Shown: positions 17,427 through 26,800, counted from the stretch's first letter. The stretch: 64,000 bases of DNA from Natronorubrum halophilum (GCF_003670115.1 NZ_QQTY01000002.1:124001-188000); one strand, 5' to 3'. Translations and numbers: made by a program. Notes: a model not told the origin generated them from the letters alone.

Positions 17427-17717
17427 TCAGTCCGCAATGCCGAGTTCCGCCGTGCGGTCGTGCTTGCCGTCTATCTCCGTTTTCCCGTCTCCGTCGGAGC
17501 CGCCCTCGAGTTCGGGCGGCTCGAACGTCGGGAAGCGGTCGTCGAACGTCGTCCAGTCGCCCTCGAGTTCGGCGTCGACGTTCACCGAACCCATGTCGTT
17601 GACGAGAGCGGCCAGGTTGCGCGACGCGCTCTCGCGAAGCAAGTGATCGAGGACGGTTGTCTTGCTGGCACCGAGGATTCCGGACAGCACCGTGACGGGG
17701 ATCGAGTTGTCGGCCAT
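17427..17717 (-). pseudogene. Truncated CobW/COG0523 GTPase remnant
   Basis: Only 96 residues remain. The first 52 (MADNSIPVTVLSGILGASKTT..., LVNDMGSVNVDAELE) match the N-terminus of CobW-type metal-chaperone GTPases, such as the intact gene at 47789-48931. The Walker A (residues 13-21) reads GILGASKTT instead of GYLGAGKTT, so a loop glycine is lost. The CxCC metal motif, G3/G4 motifs and C-terminal domain are absent; the rest (FDDRFPTFEPPELEGG...) looks like the tail of a CobW protein joined after an internal deletion. It lies divergently from feoB. Confidence 0.75.
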
Positions 17718-17741
17718 TCGGTTAACAACTCCACATCTCTC

Positions 17742-17782
17742 CTGATAGAAGTTATCATTTTAGATAGAAGAATTGTTAACTC
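17742..17782. promoter_or_regulatory. AT-rich divergent promoter with ATAGAAGTTA motif (feoB side)
   Basis: Between the CobW remnant and feoB lies ctgatagaagttatc (17742-17756), followed by a degenerate second copy (gatagaagaattgtta, about 17763-17778). The same element, ctaatagaagttaa, occurs ahead of the FAD gene at 19724. A shared regulator for this metal patch is inferred. Confidence 0.45.
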
Positions 17783-17879
17783 GGCGGCGTGAGATGCGGA
17801 CGAGTATGTACCGATTGTCGCGGAGCGATGGTCCGGTAGCGTCGGCTGATAATCGACCGGCAGCGGGGACTCGTACTGA

Positions 17880-19592
17880 ATGACCGAGGGGGATCGCGAA
17901 CGCGTCGTCCTGATCGGCAAAGAGAGCGTCGGCAAGTCGGCGATCGCGACCGGGCTTACCGGCGCGGCCCCGACGAGCGAAAACGTCGCCGGCTCGACGA
18001 TCACCAGCGAGCGCTACCGGACCGACGATCTCGAGGTGGTCGACACGCCCGGCATCACGCTCGAGGCGGACACCAGGACCACTCGCGAGGCCCTCGGTCG
18101 TCTCGAGCGCGTGGAGACCGTCGTGCTCGTCGTGCCGGCGACGGACCTCGATCGGGACCTCGCCGACCTCCTGCCCCTCGTTCGGGGTCGAACGGGTGCG
18201 GTGATCGTCACGCACTGGGACCGAGTGACCGCCGTCGATGCGTCTCGGGGGGTAATCGCCGATCTCGAGGCCGACCCCGGCGTCCCCGTCGTGCCCGTCG
18301 ACGCGCGAACCCTCACTCGCGTCGCGGGGGACGGCGGCGTCCAAGGCGGCCGTCAGCGCACCGACCCGGACGGCGCCGTGACGGCTGCCCATCCCGCGCC
18401 AGCAGCCGACGGGCGGGGAGTTCTCGCAGCGATTCAGCACGCGGGCGAACTCCCCGGCGAGACCGCGGTGCAGGCCGGCTGGCGGATCGAACCGCCCGAA
18501 CGGACCTTCGAACGGCCGTACCTCGGCCCCGTTGCGAGCGCGTGTCTCCTCGTGCTCCCTGCGGCCATCGCCGTCTGGTTCGCGAACACCGTCGCGGGTG
18601 AACTCGATCCGCTCGTGGGCGGCGCACTCGAGCCCCTGATCGGCCTGGCTGAAACGCTTCCGGGGCCGCTCGCGGCCGTCCTGGCTGGCGACTACGGTCT
18701 GCTTTCGATGGGGCCGTTCCTGTTCGTCTGGGCGCTGCCGACGATGCTCATCTTCGCGCTCGTTATGGGGGCCTATTCGGCGAGCGGCCTCACGATGCGG
18801 GTCACGACCGCGTTGCATCCGGTCATGCGCCGCGTCGGACTCACCGGTCGGGACCTCGTGCGGGTCGTCATGGGCTTCGGCTGTAACGTCCCCGCGGTGA
18901 CGAGCACCCGCGGCTGTTCGGACTGTACCCGCTGTACGACGATCTCCGCGATCTCCTTCGGCTCGGCGTGTTCCTACCAGTTCCCCGCTACCCTCGCCGT
19001 CTTCGCCGCCGTCGGAATGCCCTGGCTCGTCGGCCCCTATCTCGCGATTCTCGTGGCGACGACGCTGATCTACGTTCGACTGATCGCGCCGGCCGAAGCC
19101 AGAGCTGCCGGTCTCGCCGTCGATCGTCGCACGTTCCTCGAGTGGCCGCGGCCCGCTGCGATCTTGCGGGAGGCGCGGCGGTCGCTCGCGAGTTTCGTCG
19201 CGACCGCGCTTCCCGTCTTCGCCGGTCTCTGCGTCGCCGCCGCGCTGCTCGACTACGCGGGCGCGCTCGAGCGTTTCGGAACCGTCCTCGGGCCGGCGAT
19301 GGCCGCCTTCGCCCTTCCGGCGGAGGCGGCGCTCCCGGTCGTTCTCGCGGCGGTCCGCAAGGACGGTATCGCGCTCCTCACCGCGGATTCGACGGGCGTC
19401 GCCGCCCTCTCACCGGTCGAGGTACTGGTCGCCGTCTATCTGGCCGGCGTCTTACTGCCTTGTCTCGTCACCGCGATCACGATCGCCCGGGAGGTCTCGA
19501 CTCGGTTCGTCGCGGCGATGCTCGTCCGTCAGGCCGCCGCGGCGAGTGGGTTCGCGCTCGTGATCGCCTGGGTCGGTCGGCTGCTGTTCTGA
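17880..19592 (+). CDS. feoB: FeoB-type ferrous iron transporter (short form)
   Basis: This 570-residue protein has an N-terminal G domain with P-loop GKESVGKS (residues 13-20) and VDTPGI (about residue 55), then a membrane part of about nine helices. It shows the FeoB Gate signature GFGCNVPAV followed by GCSDCTRCTTISAISFGSACSY, a cysteine-rich pore region. The G4 motif is THWD rather than NKxD, which should weaken guanine specificity. FeoB moves Fe2+ into the cell. No feoA is adjacent. It is shorter than most bacterial FeoB proteins. Confidence 0.88.
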   Translation: MTEGDRERVVLIGKESVGKSAIATGLTGAAPTSENVAGSTITSERYRTDDLEVVDTPGITLEADTRTTREALGRLERVETVVLVVPATDLDRDLADLLPLVRGRTGAVIVTHWDRVTAVDASRGVIADLEADPGVPVVPVDARTLTRVAGDGGVQGGRQRTDPDGAVTAAHPAPAADGRGVLAAIQHAGELPGETAVQAGWRIEPPERTFERPYLGPVASACLLVLPAAIAVWFANTVAGELDPLVGGALEPLIGLAETLPGPLAAVLAGDYGLLSMGPFLFVWALPTMLIFALVMGAYSASGLTMRVTTALHPVMRRVGLTGRDLVRVVMGFGCNVPAVTSTRGCSDCTRCTTISAISFGSACSYQFPATLAVFAAVGMPWLVGPYLAILVATTLIYVRLIAPAEARAAGLAVDRRTFLEWPRPAAILREARRSLASFVATALPVFAGLCVAAALLDYAGALERFGTVLGPAMAAFALPAEAALPVVLAAVRKDGIALLTADSTGVAALSPVEVLVAVYLAGVLLPCLVTAITIAREVSTRFVAAMLVRQAAAASGFALVIAWVGRLLF

Positions 19593-19666
19593 CGGTCTCC
19601 AACGGAGCGCTCGAGTTTCCGATGCGGATCGCCATCGCCCTTTAATTACGAACCAACTCACATACA

Positions 19667-19723
19667 CTAATAGAAGTTAATAATACGAATTCATAAAATA
19701 ATAATACTGTGTACTCGGCCTCG
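19667..19723 (+). promoter_or_regulatory. AT-rich promoter with ATAGAAGTTA motif (FAD gene)
   Basis: ctaatagaagttaa at 19667-19680 repeats the element seen ahead of feoB. It is followed by a long A/T tract (about 19676-19708) with several possible TATA boxes before the start at 19724. Confidence 0.45.
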
Positions 19724-20977
19724 ATGTACGACTGCGTTATCGTCGGCGGTGGTATCCACGGGACGTACCTCTCTCAGCGACTGCTCGAGGATACCGACCT
19801 CGAGCGCGAGAACCTCCTGATCGTCGACCCGCACGAGCGGCTGCTGGAGTCGTTCCGCCGGAAGGCTGCTGCCTGCGAGATGGACGAACTACGATCGATG
19901 TTCGTCCACCACGTCGGAACCGAGCCGTTCGGACTCGAGAGTTTCGCCGAGGGACGGAACCGAGCGGACGAGCTCCGATCGACGCCGGACTATCCGTCGC
20001 GGCCGACGCTGTCGTTGTTCCTCAATTATGCGAACTACGTGATCGATCGCAACGACCTTCCCGGGCTCCATCGACGGGCGGCCGTCGAGTCGATTCGACG
20101 GCCGATCACGGAAGATGGGACGCTCGTCCTCGAGTTGGCGGACGGCGGCGACGGATCGAGGGAGCTGCACACGCCGCGGATTCGGACCCGATCCTGCGTG
20201 CTGGCGATCGGCCACGGCGGCCGCTATCGGTACCCCGACTGGGCCGAGGGCGTCGATTCGATCACCCACGTCTGGGACGGATTCGACCCCGAGACGCGAG
20301 CCGACGACACGCTCGTCGTCGTCGGCGGGATCACGGCCGTCCAGCTCGCAACCTGTCTCGCCGAGCGGGATCGCGAGCCGGTGACGCTCTGTTCGAGACA
20401 CGCTCTCGAGGAGGCGACCGTCGAGGCTAACCCGCGCTGGATCAACTGGAACCACATCGAACGTCGGTTACACCGCCATCCTCCCGGATCGCGAGCGCGA
20501 GTCGAAACCGTTCGCGAGGCGCGCAACGACGCTACGGTTCCGCCGCTGCTCCTCGAGCGCCTCGAGACGGCCGCCGACGAGGGGCGGCTATCGATCCGAA
20601 ACGGCGACGTTCGCTCCGCCCGCGAGGTCGACGGTCGGGTTCGCCTCCTGCTCGAGGACGGCGGTTGTCTCTCGGCCGAGCGTCCCGTTCTGGCGACGGG
20701 CTTCGCACCCGCTTTCGATCATCCGTTCGTCGAGAGCGTCGCCGACGAACTCGACCTCGAGCGCGGCTACCGCGGCATGCCGGTGCTCGACGACGAGACG
20801 CTCGCGTGGCGAGAGTCGGGCGGCGGCGATTCGCCGGTGTTCGTCTCGGGTGCGCTCGCAGCCGGTACCGTCGGGCCGTTCGCAGGCAACGTCGTCGGTG
20901 CGCGACGAGCGGCCGATCGGATCGCGCGAGCGCTCGAGCGACGCCGAGCCCCCTCGGTCGCTTGCCGACGCCGGTAG
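19724..20977 (+). CDS. FAD/NAD(P)-binding protein, SidA/lysine N-monooxygenase-like
   Basis: The start ATG 19724 (MYDCVIVGGGIHGTYLSQRLL) puts the FAD-binding GGGIHG at residues 8-13; the GTG at 19709 is possible. The 417-residue protein also has LAIGHGGRYRYP, a second Rossmann motif VVVGGITAVQLA and LATGFAPAF, the ATGY-like motif of class B flavin monooxygenases. The fold resembles siderophore N-hydroxylases (SidA/IucD), but substrate specificity cannot be read. It lies after feoB and shares its promoter motif, so a role in iron handling is plausible but unproven. Confidence 0.8.
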   Translation: MYDCVIVGGGIHGTYLSQRLLEDTDLERENLLIVDPHERLLESFRRKAAACEMDELRSMFVHHVGTEPFGLESFAEGRNRADELRSTPDYPSRPTLSLFLNYANYVIDRNDLPGLHRRAAVESIRRPITEDGTLVLELADGGDGSRELHTPRIRTRSCVLAIGHGGRYRYPDWAEGVDSITHVWDGFDPETRADDTLVVVGGITAVQLATCLAERDREPVTLCSRHALEEATVEANPRWINWNHIERRLHRHPPGSRARVETVREARNDATVPPLLLERLETAADEGRLSIRNGDVRSAREVDGRVRLLLEDGGCLSAERPVLATGFAPAFDHPFVESVADELDLERGYRGMPVLDDETLAWRESGGGDSPVFVSGALAAGTVGPFAGNVVGARRAADRIARALERRRAPSVACRRR

Positions 20978-21045
20978 TATCCACGAACGTGTATCACGGA
21001 GTCAAGGCGAAAGCGTTTTTGAGCACGGTTACGGGGTATCAGGTG

Positions 21046-21297
21046 ATGACCGCCTACACCGCGACGGTGACCGTCCGACTCAAACACGGCGTCCTCGATC
21101 CCGAGGCCGAGACCACCCAGCAGGCTCTGGCGCGTCTGGGCTTCGAACTCGAGGATCTTCGCTCGGCCGACCGCTTCGACATCGACCTCGAAGCCGAGTC
21201 GACCGACGCCGCGAGCGAGCGCGCGAGCGAGATGGCCGAACGGCTGCTGGCGAACCCGACCATCCACGACTACGACGTGGAGGTCGACGAACGGTAG
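21046..21297 (+). CDS. purS: Phosphoribosylformylglycinamidine synthase subunit PurS
   Basis: This 83-residue PurS (MTAYTATVTVRLKHGVLDPEAETTQQAL) has the conserved KxGVLDPxGxx helix start and ends NPTIHDYDVEVDE. PurS bridges PurQ and PurL in the FGAM synthase complex. The start at 21046 matches the family; the longer open frame overlaps the preceding gene. purQ follows 134 bases downstream. purL is not in the window. Confidence 0.93.
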   Translation: MTAYTATVTVRLKHGVLDPEAETTQQALARLGFELEDLRSADRFDIDLEAESTDAASERASEMAERLLANPTIHDYDVEVDER

Positions 21298-21434
21298 ATG
21301 TCCGTCGTCATTACACCGACCGAGACCTCCGGTCGTATCCCGGCGGGGTGGCGTCCGTGACCACGGTCGCTCTCGCTCCCGTTGGTCGCCTCCCGCTCCC
21401 TGATCACACGAACCGCACGAGGTGGTCCGCGTGA
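21298..21434 (+). other. Chain of two very short ORFs between purS and purQ
   Basis: ATG 21298 directly follows the purS stop and opens a 20-codon frame (MSVVITPTETSGRIPAGWRP) ending TGA 21358-21360. GTG 21357 overlaps that stop (GTGA) and opens a 25-codon frame that ends TGA 21432-21434, again overlapping the purQ GTG at 21431 (GTGA). Whether these are translated or are chance frames in GC-rich DNA is unknown. Confidence 0.3.
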
Positions 21435-22123
21435 CGGTCTCGATCATCCGATTCGGCGGCTCGAACTGCGATCGGGACGCCGCGCAGGCCCTCGAGCACC
21501 TCGAAATCGACGCCGAGATTGTCTGGCACGAGGACGGCCTCCCCGAGGAAACGACGGGGATCGTCCTGCCGGGCGGGTTCTCCTACGGCGACTACCTGCG
21601 TGCGGGCGCGATGGCGGCGCGTTCGCCGATCATGCGCGAAGTTCGCGAGGCCGCTGCCGACGGCACGCCCGTCCTCGGCGTCTGCAACGGTGCCCAGGTC
21701 GGCTGCGAATCGGGACTCACCGACGGCGCGTTCACGACGAACGAGAGCGCCCGGTTCCAGTGCGAGCACGTGTTCCTCCGCGTCGAACGCGACGATACGC
21801 CGTGGACGGCCCGCTACGACGAAGGCGACGTCATCGAGATCCCGATCGCCCACGGAGAGGGCCGCTACGAGATCGACGACGACCGACTGGTCGAACTCGA
21901 GGACGAGGATCGAGTGCTCTTTCGCTACTGCGACGAGAACGGCGAGACGAGCCCGGACGCGAACCCGAACGGCTCGAAACACAACATCGCCGGGGTCCTC
22001 GGCGAACGCGAGAGCGTCGCGGTGTTGATGCCCCATCCCGAGCGCGCGACGTTGCCCGATGTCGGGGCCACTGACGGACAGGGCGTTCTTCGCGGGTTCG
22101 AATCCGCCGACAACCGCGTGTAG
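21431..22123 (+). CDS. purQ: Phosphoribosylformylglycinamidine synthase subunit PurQ
   Basis: PurQ is the class I glutamine amidotransferase subunit that feeds ammonia to PurL. The start GTG 21431 gives MTVSIIRFGGSNCDRDA, the family start; GTG 21422 would add three residues. The 230-residue protein shows the oxyanion strand GGFSYGDYLRAGAMAA, the nucleophile Cys in GVCNGAQ and the catalytic His-Glu in MPHPERA. It forms a purS-purQ operon. Confidence 0.94.
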   Translation: MTVSIIRFGGSNCDRDAAQALEHLEIDAEIVWHEDGLPEETTGIVLPGGFSYGDYLRAGAMAARSPIMREVREAAADGTPVLGVCNGAQVGCESGLTDGAFTTNESARFQCEHVFLRVERDDTPWTARYDEGDVIEIPIAHGEGRYEIDDDRLVELEDEDRVLFRYCDENGETSPDANPNGSKHNIAGVLGERESVAVLMPHPERATLPDVGATDGQGVLRGFESADNRV

Positions 22124-22260
22124 GGCCGATCCGGTCGCCGCCATCCACGCCGTATCCGTTCTTGCCGTTCCGCGGGACGACTCAGTTTCTGAGTCGAGTT
22201 AAACAGTAATAGTCCGGTAGTTCGTTGATGACGCTGTAAACCACTGGAGGGGATAGGTGT

Positions 22261-25200
22261 ATGGAACCAACAACCCAGATCGTGTACCTCGGCGCTACCG
22301 CGCCCGCCGAGGTCGTACAGGGGCTCCGCGCCGTCGGCGGGCGGGTCGCAGTAGTCGAGACCGGAGCCGAATGTCTCGCCCGCCTTTCGAATGCGTCCTG
22401 CGTCGTTGCAACGAGACCCACTCCCGAAACCGATCTCGTCGATCTCTGTACGCGGCTCCGGGAGCGTCGTCCCGACGTTCCGATCGTCTTCGTTCCAGCG
22501 GACGGCAGCGAGACGCTCGCAGGCGAGCTACTCGCCGCCGGTGCCGACGGCTACGTTCCGCACGCGGCGGGCGTCGATACGCTCACGACTCGAGTGCGCG
22601 AACTGCTCGAGGGGACGGCCACGCCGGATGCTGACGGTGCGCTCCGTCCGTCGTGTTCCAGTCGGAACGGCCGCGCCGCCCTCGAGAGCCGTTCCGGATC
22701 GGTCTCCGACCCGGATCTCGACACCGGCGAGGCGGCCGTCGGGAGCCCTTTGCCGGGCGCTTCGGCGGCAGATCCCGCCGAGCGCCTCGAGTTACTCGTC
22801 AACCGGTCACCGTTTGCGATCATCGAATGGACCCCCGAGTTCGAGGTCGCGAGCTGGAACCCGGCGGCGACGGACCTGTTCGGGTACACCGACGTCGAGG
22901 CCCGCGGCGAACACGCCCTCGACCTGCTCGTCCCCGACGCGAACCGGGCGGAGGTACTCGAGCACTGGGAGCAACTGGTCGACGGCGTTCCCGACAGCCC
23001 CGCGTGGCGGGCCAATAGGAACGTTCGCAAGGACGGCTCGACGATCACTTGCGAGTGGTTCGACGCGCCGCTTTTCGACGACGGGGAACTCGCCGGCATC
23101 CTGTCGTTCGCACAGGACGTCACCGCGGAGCGCAAACGGGCGAACGCGCTCGAGTCGCTACAGGAGACGACCCAGCGGTTGATGCGCGCGGAGTCGGTCG
23201 ACGAGATCACCTCGATCGTGATCGCCGCGACCGAACACGTTACCGACCGATCGCTGGCCGCGCTCCGACTGTACGACGACGAGACGGGGCTGCTCGAACT
23301 GGCCGCAGCCACGCCGAACCTCGACGAGAACACGAGTGATCTCGGAGCGATCGGGCCGACCGATACCGTCCTCTGGAAAGCGTACACGAACGGCGAGCCG
23401 CGCACCATCGACGACGTCTCGACGGCGCAGATTCCCTCCGACCTCGAGACGACGGTCGGCACGGCGGTCGTTCATCCGCTCGGCGACCACGGACTGTTGA
23501 CGGTGGCGTCGTCGGGCGACGACGAACTCGGTACCGCGGAGCAACACCTCGTCCACGTCCTCGCCGCGACGGCTGAGGCCGCACTCGACCGGGCGGAACG
23601 CGAACGCGAACTCGAGCGAACGGAAACGATCGTCGAAACCGTCGGCGACAGCGTCTACGCGTTGGACCGGGACGGGACGCTCGTCACGGTAAACGACAGG
23701 TTGACGGCGGTGACCGGATACAGCCGGGACGAACTCGTCGGCGAGCACGTTTCGACGGTACTCACCGACGAAAGCCTCGAGCGCGGTCGCAAACGGATTC
23801 GGGCGCTCGTCTCGGCCGACGCGGATTTCGTCGCGACGTACGAGATCACGCTCGTGACGCGCGAGGGCGACCACGTTCCGTGTGAGGTCAACACGACGCT
23901 GTTACAGACCAACGGTACGCTCGAGGGGACGGTCGGAATCGTCCGCGACATCGGCGATCGCAAGCGCATGGAGCGAGAGCTCGTCGACCGCAAGGCGAAA
24001 ATCGAGGGGCTCCACGAGGTTGCATCGCAACTCGACGACTGCGAGAGTCGTGAGGATATCTACGAACTCACCGTCGAGGCCGCCGAGGACGTGCTGAACT
24101 TCGACGTCTGCGTCGTCGACAGGGTCGAGGACGGGTACCTCGTCGAGGCGGCCCGTTCTTCGACGCTCGATGGGAACGTCACTCGACGGATGCGAATCGA
24201 GGAGGGGATCGCCGGGAAGACCTATCGGACGCAGGAGACGTACCGCATCGACGATATCAGAACGGACTCCGCGGCCGCCCCGCAGAACGAGGAGTTCCGT
24301 TCCGCCCTTTCCGTGCCGATCGGTGACTGGGGCGTCTTCCAGACCGTCTCGACGGAAATCGCGTCGTTCACGCGCGAGGACGAGGAACTGGCGGAACTGT
24401 TGCTTTCACACGTCACCGACGCTCTCGATCGGATCGCGTTCGAGAAACAGCTCCGAACGGAACGCGATCGGTTCGCGGCGCTATTCGAGAACGTTCCCGA
24501 CGGCGTGGTCAGCGCACGCGAGTCCGACGGTGAGGCGATCATCGAATCGGTCAACCCCGCCTTCGAGCACATCTTCGGCTACGACGAGGCGACGCTCGTC
24601 GACGAACCCCTCGACCGATTTATCGTCCCGGCGGACAGGGCGTCCGAGGCCGAAGCGATCACGCGCCGCGGCAGCATGGGCGAGACCATCGAGGCCGAGG
24701 TCAAACGCCGAACCAGCGACAGCTTACGCGATTTCATGATGCGGGTCGTGCCGGTCGAACGAAACGAATCCTCGAGCCGCGCCTTCGGTCTCTACACCGA
24801 TATTACCGACCAGAAGCAGCGCCAGAAACGCGTCGAAATCCTGAACCGCGTGTTGCGCCACGACATGCGAAACAGCATGAACATCATCGACGGCTGCGCC
24901 GAGATGCTCGCCGAGGCCGTCGAGGACGACGCGGCCGAGTACGCAGCGGCGATCCAAACGCGAGCCACCGAACTCGTAGAACTCGCCGAGAAGACTCGCG
25001 CCGTCGAACGCGTCCTCGAGCGCGAGTCAGCGACGACGGGGCCGATCGATATCGCAACCGTCGTCTCCGGGGCTGCGTCCCGACTCGAGGACGACTATCC
25101 CGGCGTCGAGGTCAGCTGTTCGATACCGGAGCGGCTGTTCGTCCGCGCCGACGCGTCGCTCGAGACGGCGATCTATCAGATCCTCGAGAACGCAGTCGAA

Positions 25201-25524
25201 CACAACGACGCGTCGACACCGACCGTCGTGATCACGGCGTGTAGTCGCACCGACGACGGACTGTTGTCCGTGTCGATCGCCGACAACGGGCCCGGCATCC
25301 CCGACGAAGAGCGCGAGTTGCTGCAGGGCGATCGAGAGATCACGCAGCTTCGGCACGCGAGCGGACTCGGACTTTGGCTGGTCACCCTCGTGGTCACGCA
25401 GTTCGGCGGCCAGTTGGCGTTCGAGACGAACGAACCGCGAGGGACGGTCGTCTCCCTCGAGATGCCACGGGCCGACGCCGAACTCGCCAACGCGACGGGC
25501 GACAGTACCGTGGCTGGAGACTGA
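22261..25524 (+). CDS. Multi-sensor histidine kinase (pseudo-receiver, PAS/GAF array, HisKA, HATPase)
   Basis: This 1087-residue protein has no membrane segments. In order: a receiver-like domain (about residues 1-118) whose phosphoacceptor position reads VVATRP, so no Asp; PAS (about 175-295, FAIIEWTPEFEVASWN); GAF (about 305-440); PAS (about 450-575, YALDRDGTLVTVND); GAF (about 580-730); PAS (about 735-855); a HisKA H-box, LRHDMRNSMN (His at about 868); and an HATPase with LENAVEHND, ADNGPGIP and GLGLWLV. It is a cytoplasmic sensor with several ligand or redox inputs. No response regulator is adjacent, which is common in haloarchaea. Confidence 0.9.
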   Translation: MEPTTQIVYLGATAPAEVVQGLRAVGGRVAVVETGAECLARLSNASCVVATRPTPETDLVDLCTRLRERRPDVPIVFVPADGSETLAGELLAAGADGYVPHAAGVDTLTTRVRELLEGTATPDADGALRPSCSSRNGRAALESRSGSVSDPDLDTGEAAVGSPLPGASAADPAERLELLVNRSPFAIIEWTPEFEVASWNPAATDLFGYTDVEARGEHALDLLVPDANRAEVLEHWEQLVDGVPDSPAWRANRNVRKDGSTITCEWFDAPLFDDGELAGILSFAQDVTAERKRANALESLQETTQRLMRAESVDEITSIVIAATEHVTDRSLAALRLYDDETGLLELAAATPNLDENTSDLGAIGPTDTVLWKAYTNGEPRTIDDVSTAQIPSDLETTVGTAVVHPLGDHGLLTVASSGDDELGTAEQHLVHVLAATAEAALDRAERERELERTETIVETVGDSVYALDRDGTLVTVNDRLTAVTGYSRDELVGEHVSTVLTDESLERGRKRIRALVSADADFVATYEITLVTREGDHVPCEVNTTLLQTNGTLEGTVGIVRDIGDRKRMERELVDRKAKIEGLHEVASQLDDCESREDIYELTVEAAEDVLNFDVCVVDRVEDGYLVEAARSSTLDGNVTRRMRIEEGIAGKTYRTQETYRIDDIRTDSAAAPQNEEFRSALSVPIGDWGVFQTVSTEIASFTREDEELAELLLSHVTDALDRIAFEKQLRTERDRFAALFENVPDGVVSARESDGEAIIESVNPAFEHIFGYDEATLVDEPLDRFIVPADRASEAEAITRRGSMGETIEAEVKRRTSDSLRDFMMRVVPVERNESSSRAFGLYTDITDQKQRQKRVEILNRVLRHDMRNSMNIIDGCAEMLAEAVEDDAAEYAAAIQTRATELVELAEKTRAVERVLERESATTGPIDIATVVSGAASRLEDDYPGVEVSCSIPERLFVRADASLETAIYQILENAVEHNDASTPTVVITACSRTDDGLLSVSIADNGPGIPDEERELLQGDREITQLRHASGLGLWLVTLVVTQFGGQLAFETNEPRGTVVSLEMPRADAELANATGDSTVAGD

Positions 25525-25611
25525 CGGGCCGGCGGAGAAACGCGGTAGCGGTGATCCGTCCGGTCGAGACCGATCATCGATTTCGCCGCAGGTGGCGCTC
25601 GAGTCGGTCCG

Positions 25612-26712
25612 TCACCGGGTCAGCGGCTGATTGAAACTCCGTTCGCGCTCGATGACGGTCTCCCAGGTCAGTTCGCACTCGCAGGACACCTGTTCGAACA
25701 CCGACGGATCCTGTCGGAGGTCGAAGTCCTTGATCGCCTTCTGGACGAGGTCGTCGCACTCCTTGCAGTTGTGCGGGCCGCGGTCGGAGCCGTGACCGAC
25801 CGGATCCGAGACGACGATGGCGTCGACGTCCGCCGTTTCGCGAAGGACGTGTGCGACCGACCAGAGCCACGGCGGTCGGTAGCCGTCGTTGAAGTAGAGT
25901 TCGTCGACCATGGTGTAGCGCTGGACGTTACAGGGGTTCATCGAGACGGTGTGGCAGCCGGGCACGTCGGCGCAGCGCTCGACCGATGCGATCATATCCG
26001 CGACGGCCTCGGACTCGGTGAGGAAGGGCGGTTTCATCAGGAGGTAGGCCTTGATGCCCGCCTCGACGTCGCCGCCCGCGTCCTCGTCTGCTCGGGCGGC
26101 TTCCGCGCAGGCGTCCTGGAAGTCCGCGAAGTCGAAGTACTTGTTCACGCAGTCGTGTCGGACGCGGTCGGTCGCCGTCTCGAGGCCGATCGCGATGTCC
26201 GTGTCGATGCCGTGGCGGGTGAAGTCGCCGATCTTTTCGCGGTCGACGAAGTCAGGGAGGGACTCGAGGACGATCCGTTCGCGGTCGGCGAAGGTCTCAC
26301 CGATCGCTCGGCGGCTCTCCGCGCCGACCTCGCGTTCGTCGAGGAAGGATCCGGAGGTGTAGATCTTGATGAGGTCGGCTCGCTCGTCCCCGTTCTCCGC
26401 TTCGTGTTCCAGACAGACGTCGATCTGGTTCATCAGGGCTTCGTGAGAGACGGAGCCGCCGTCGACGCTCTCGGCGACGTAGCCACACATCGTACAGCCG
26501 CCCGCGCGGGCCCAGCGGCAGCCGCCGGTGTTCAGGATGATCGTCAGGCTCTGCTTGACGCCGTCGGGGGTGTTGTCCTCGTCGAGCCAGACGCGGGTGG
26601 GCTCGTGGGGATCGTAGCTCGCTTCCTTGCGAGAGCGGATCTCCCGCATCGCTTGATTGTGGGCGTCCATGCCCTTGCCCTGCTCGTAGACGTCGGGCGT
26701 GGGTTTACTCAT
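25612..26712 (-). CDS. raSEA: Archaeosine biosynthesis radical SAM protein RaSEA
   Basis: This 366-residue radical SAM protein has the unusual cluster spacing CX7CX2C (Cys65, Cys73, Cys76 in GGCRWARAGGCTMC) used by RaSEA, which with ArcS converts preQ0-lysine tRNA to archaeosine at G15. Later motifs include YTSGSFLDEREVG, ESLPDFV, IGLETATDRVR and MNPCNVQRYTMV. The C-terminal HNCKECDD...CECELTW region adds cysteines likely to hold a second metal site. ArcS is not in the window. Confidence 0.9.
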   Translation of the reverse strand: MSKPTPDVYEQGKGMDAHNQAMREIRSRKEASYDPHEPTRVWLDEDNTPDGVKQSLTIILNTGGCRWARAGGCTMCGYVAESVDGGSVSHEALMNQIDVCLEHEAENGDERADLIKIYTSGSFLDEREVGAESRRAIGETFADRERIVLESLPDFVDREKIGDFTRHGIDTDIAIGLETATDRVRHDCVNKYFDFADFQDACAEAARADEDAGGDVEAGIKAYLLMKPPFLTESEAVADMIASVERCADVPGCHTVSMNPCNVQRYTMVDELYFNDGYRPPWLWSVAHVLRETADVDAIVVSDPVGHGSDRGPHNCKECDDLVQKAIKDFDLRQDPSVFEQVSCECELTWETVIERERSFNQPLTR

Positions 26713-26800
26713 TGTGGGAGTGAAGCGGTCCAGCGCCTAAAGCGCCTTCGTCTAGGGGTCGGGAACGAACCGCGCGCTGAAAAGATTCGATCGATGGATC

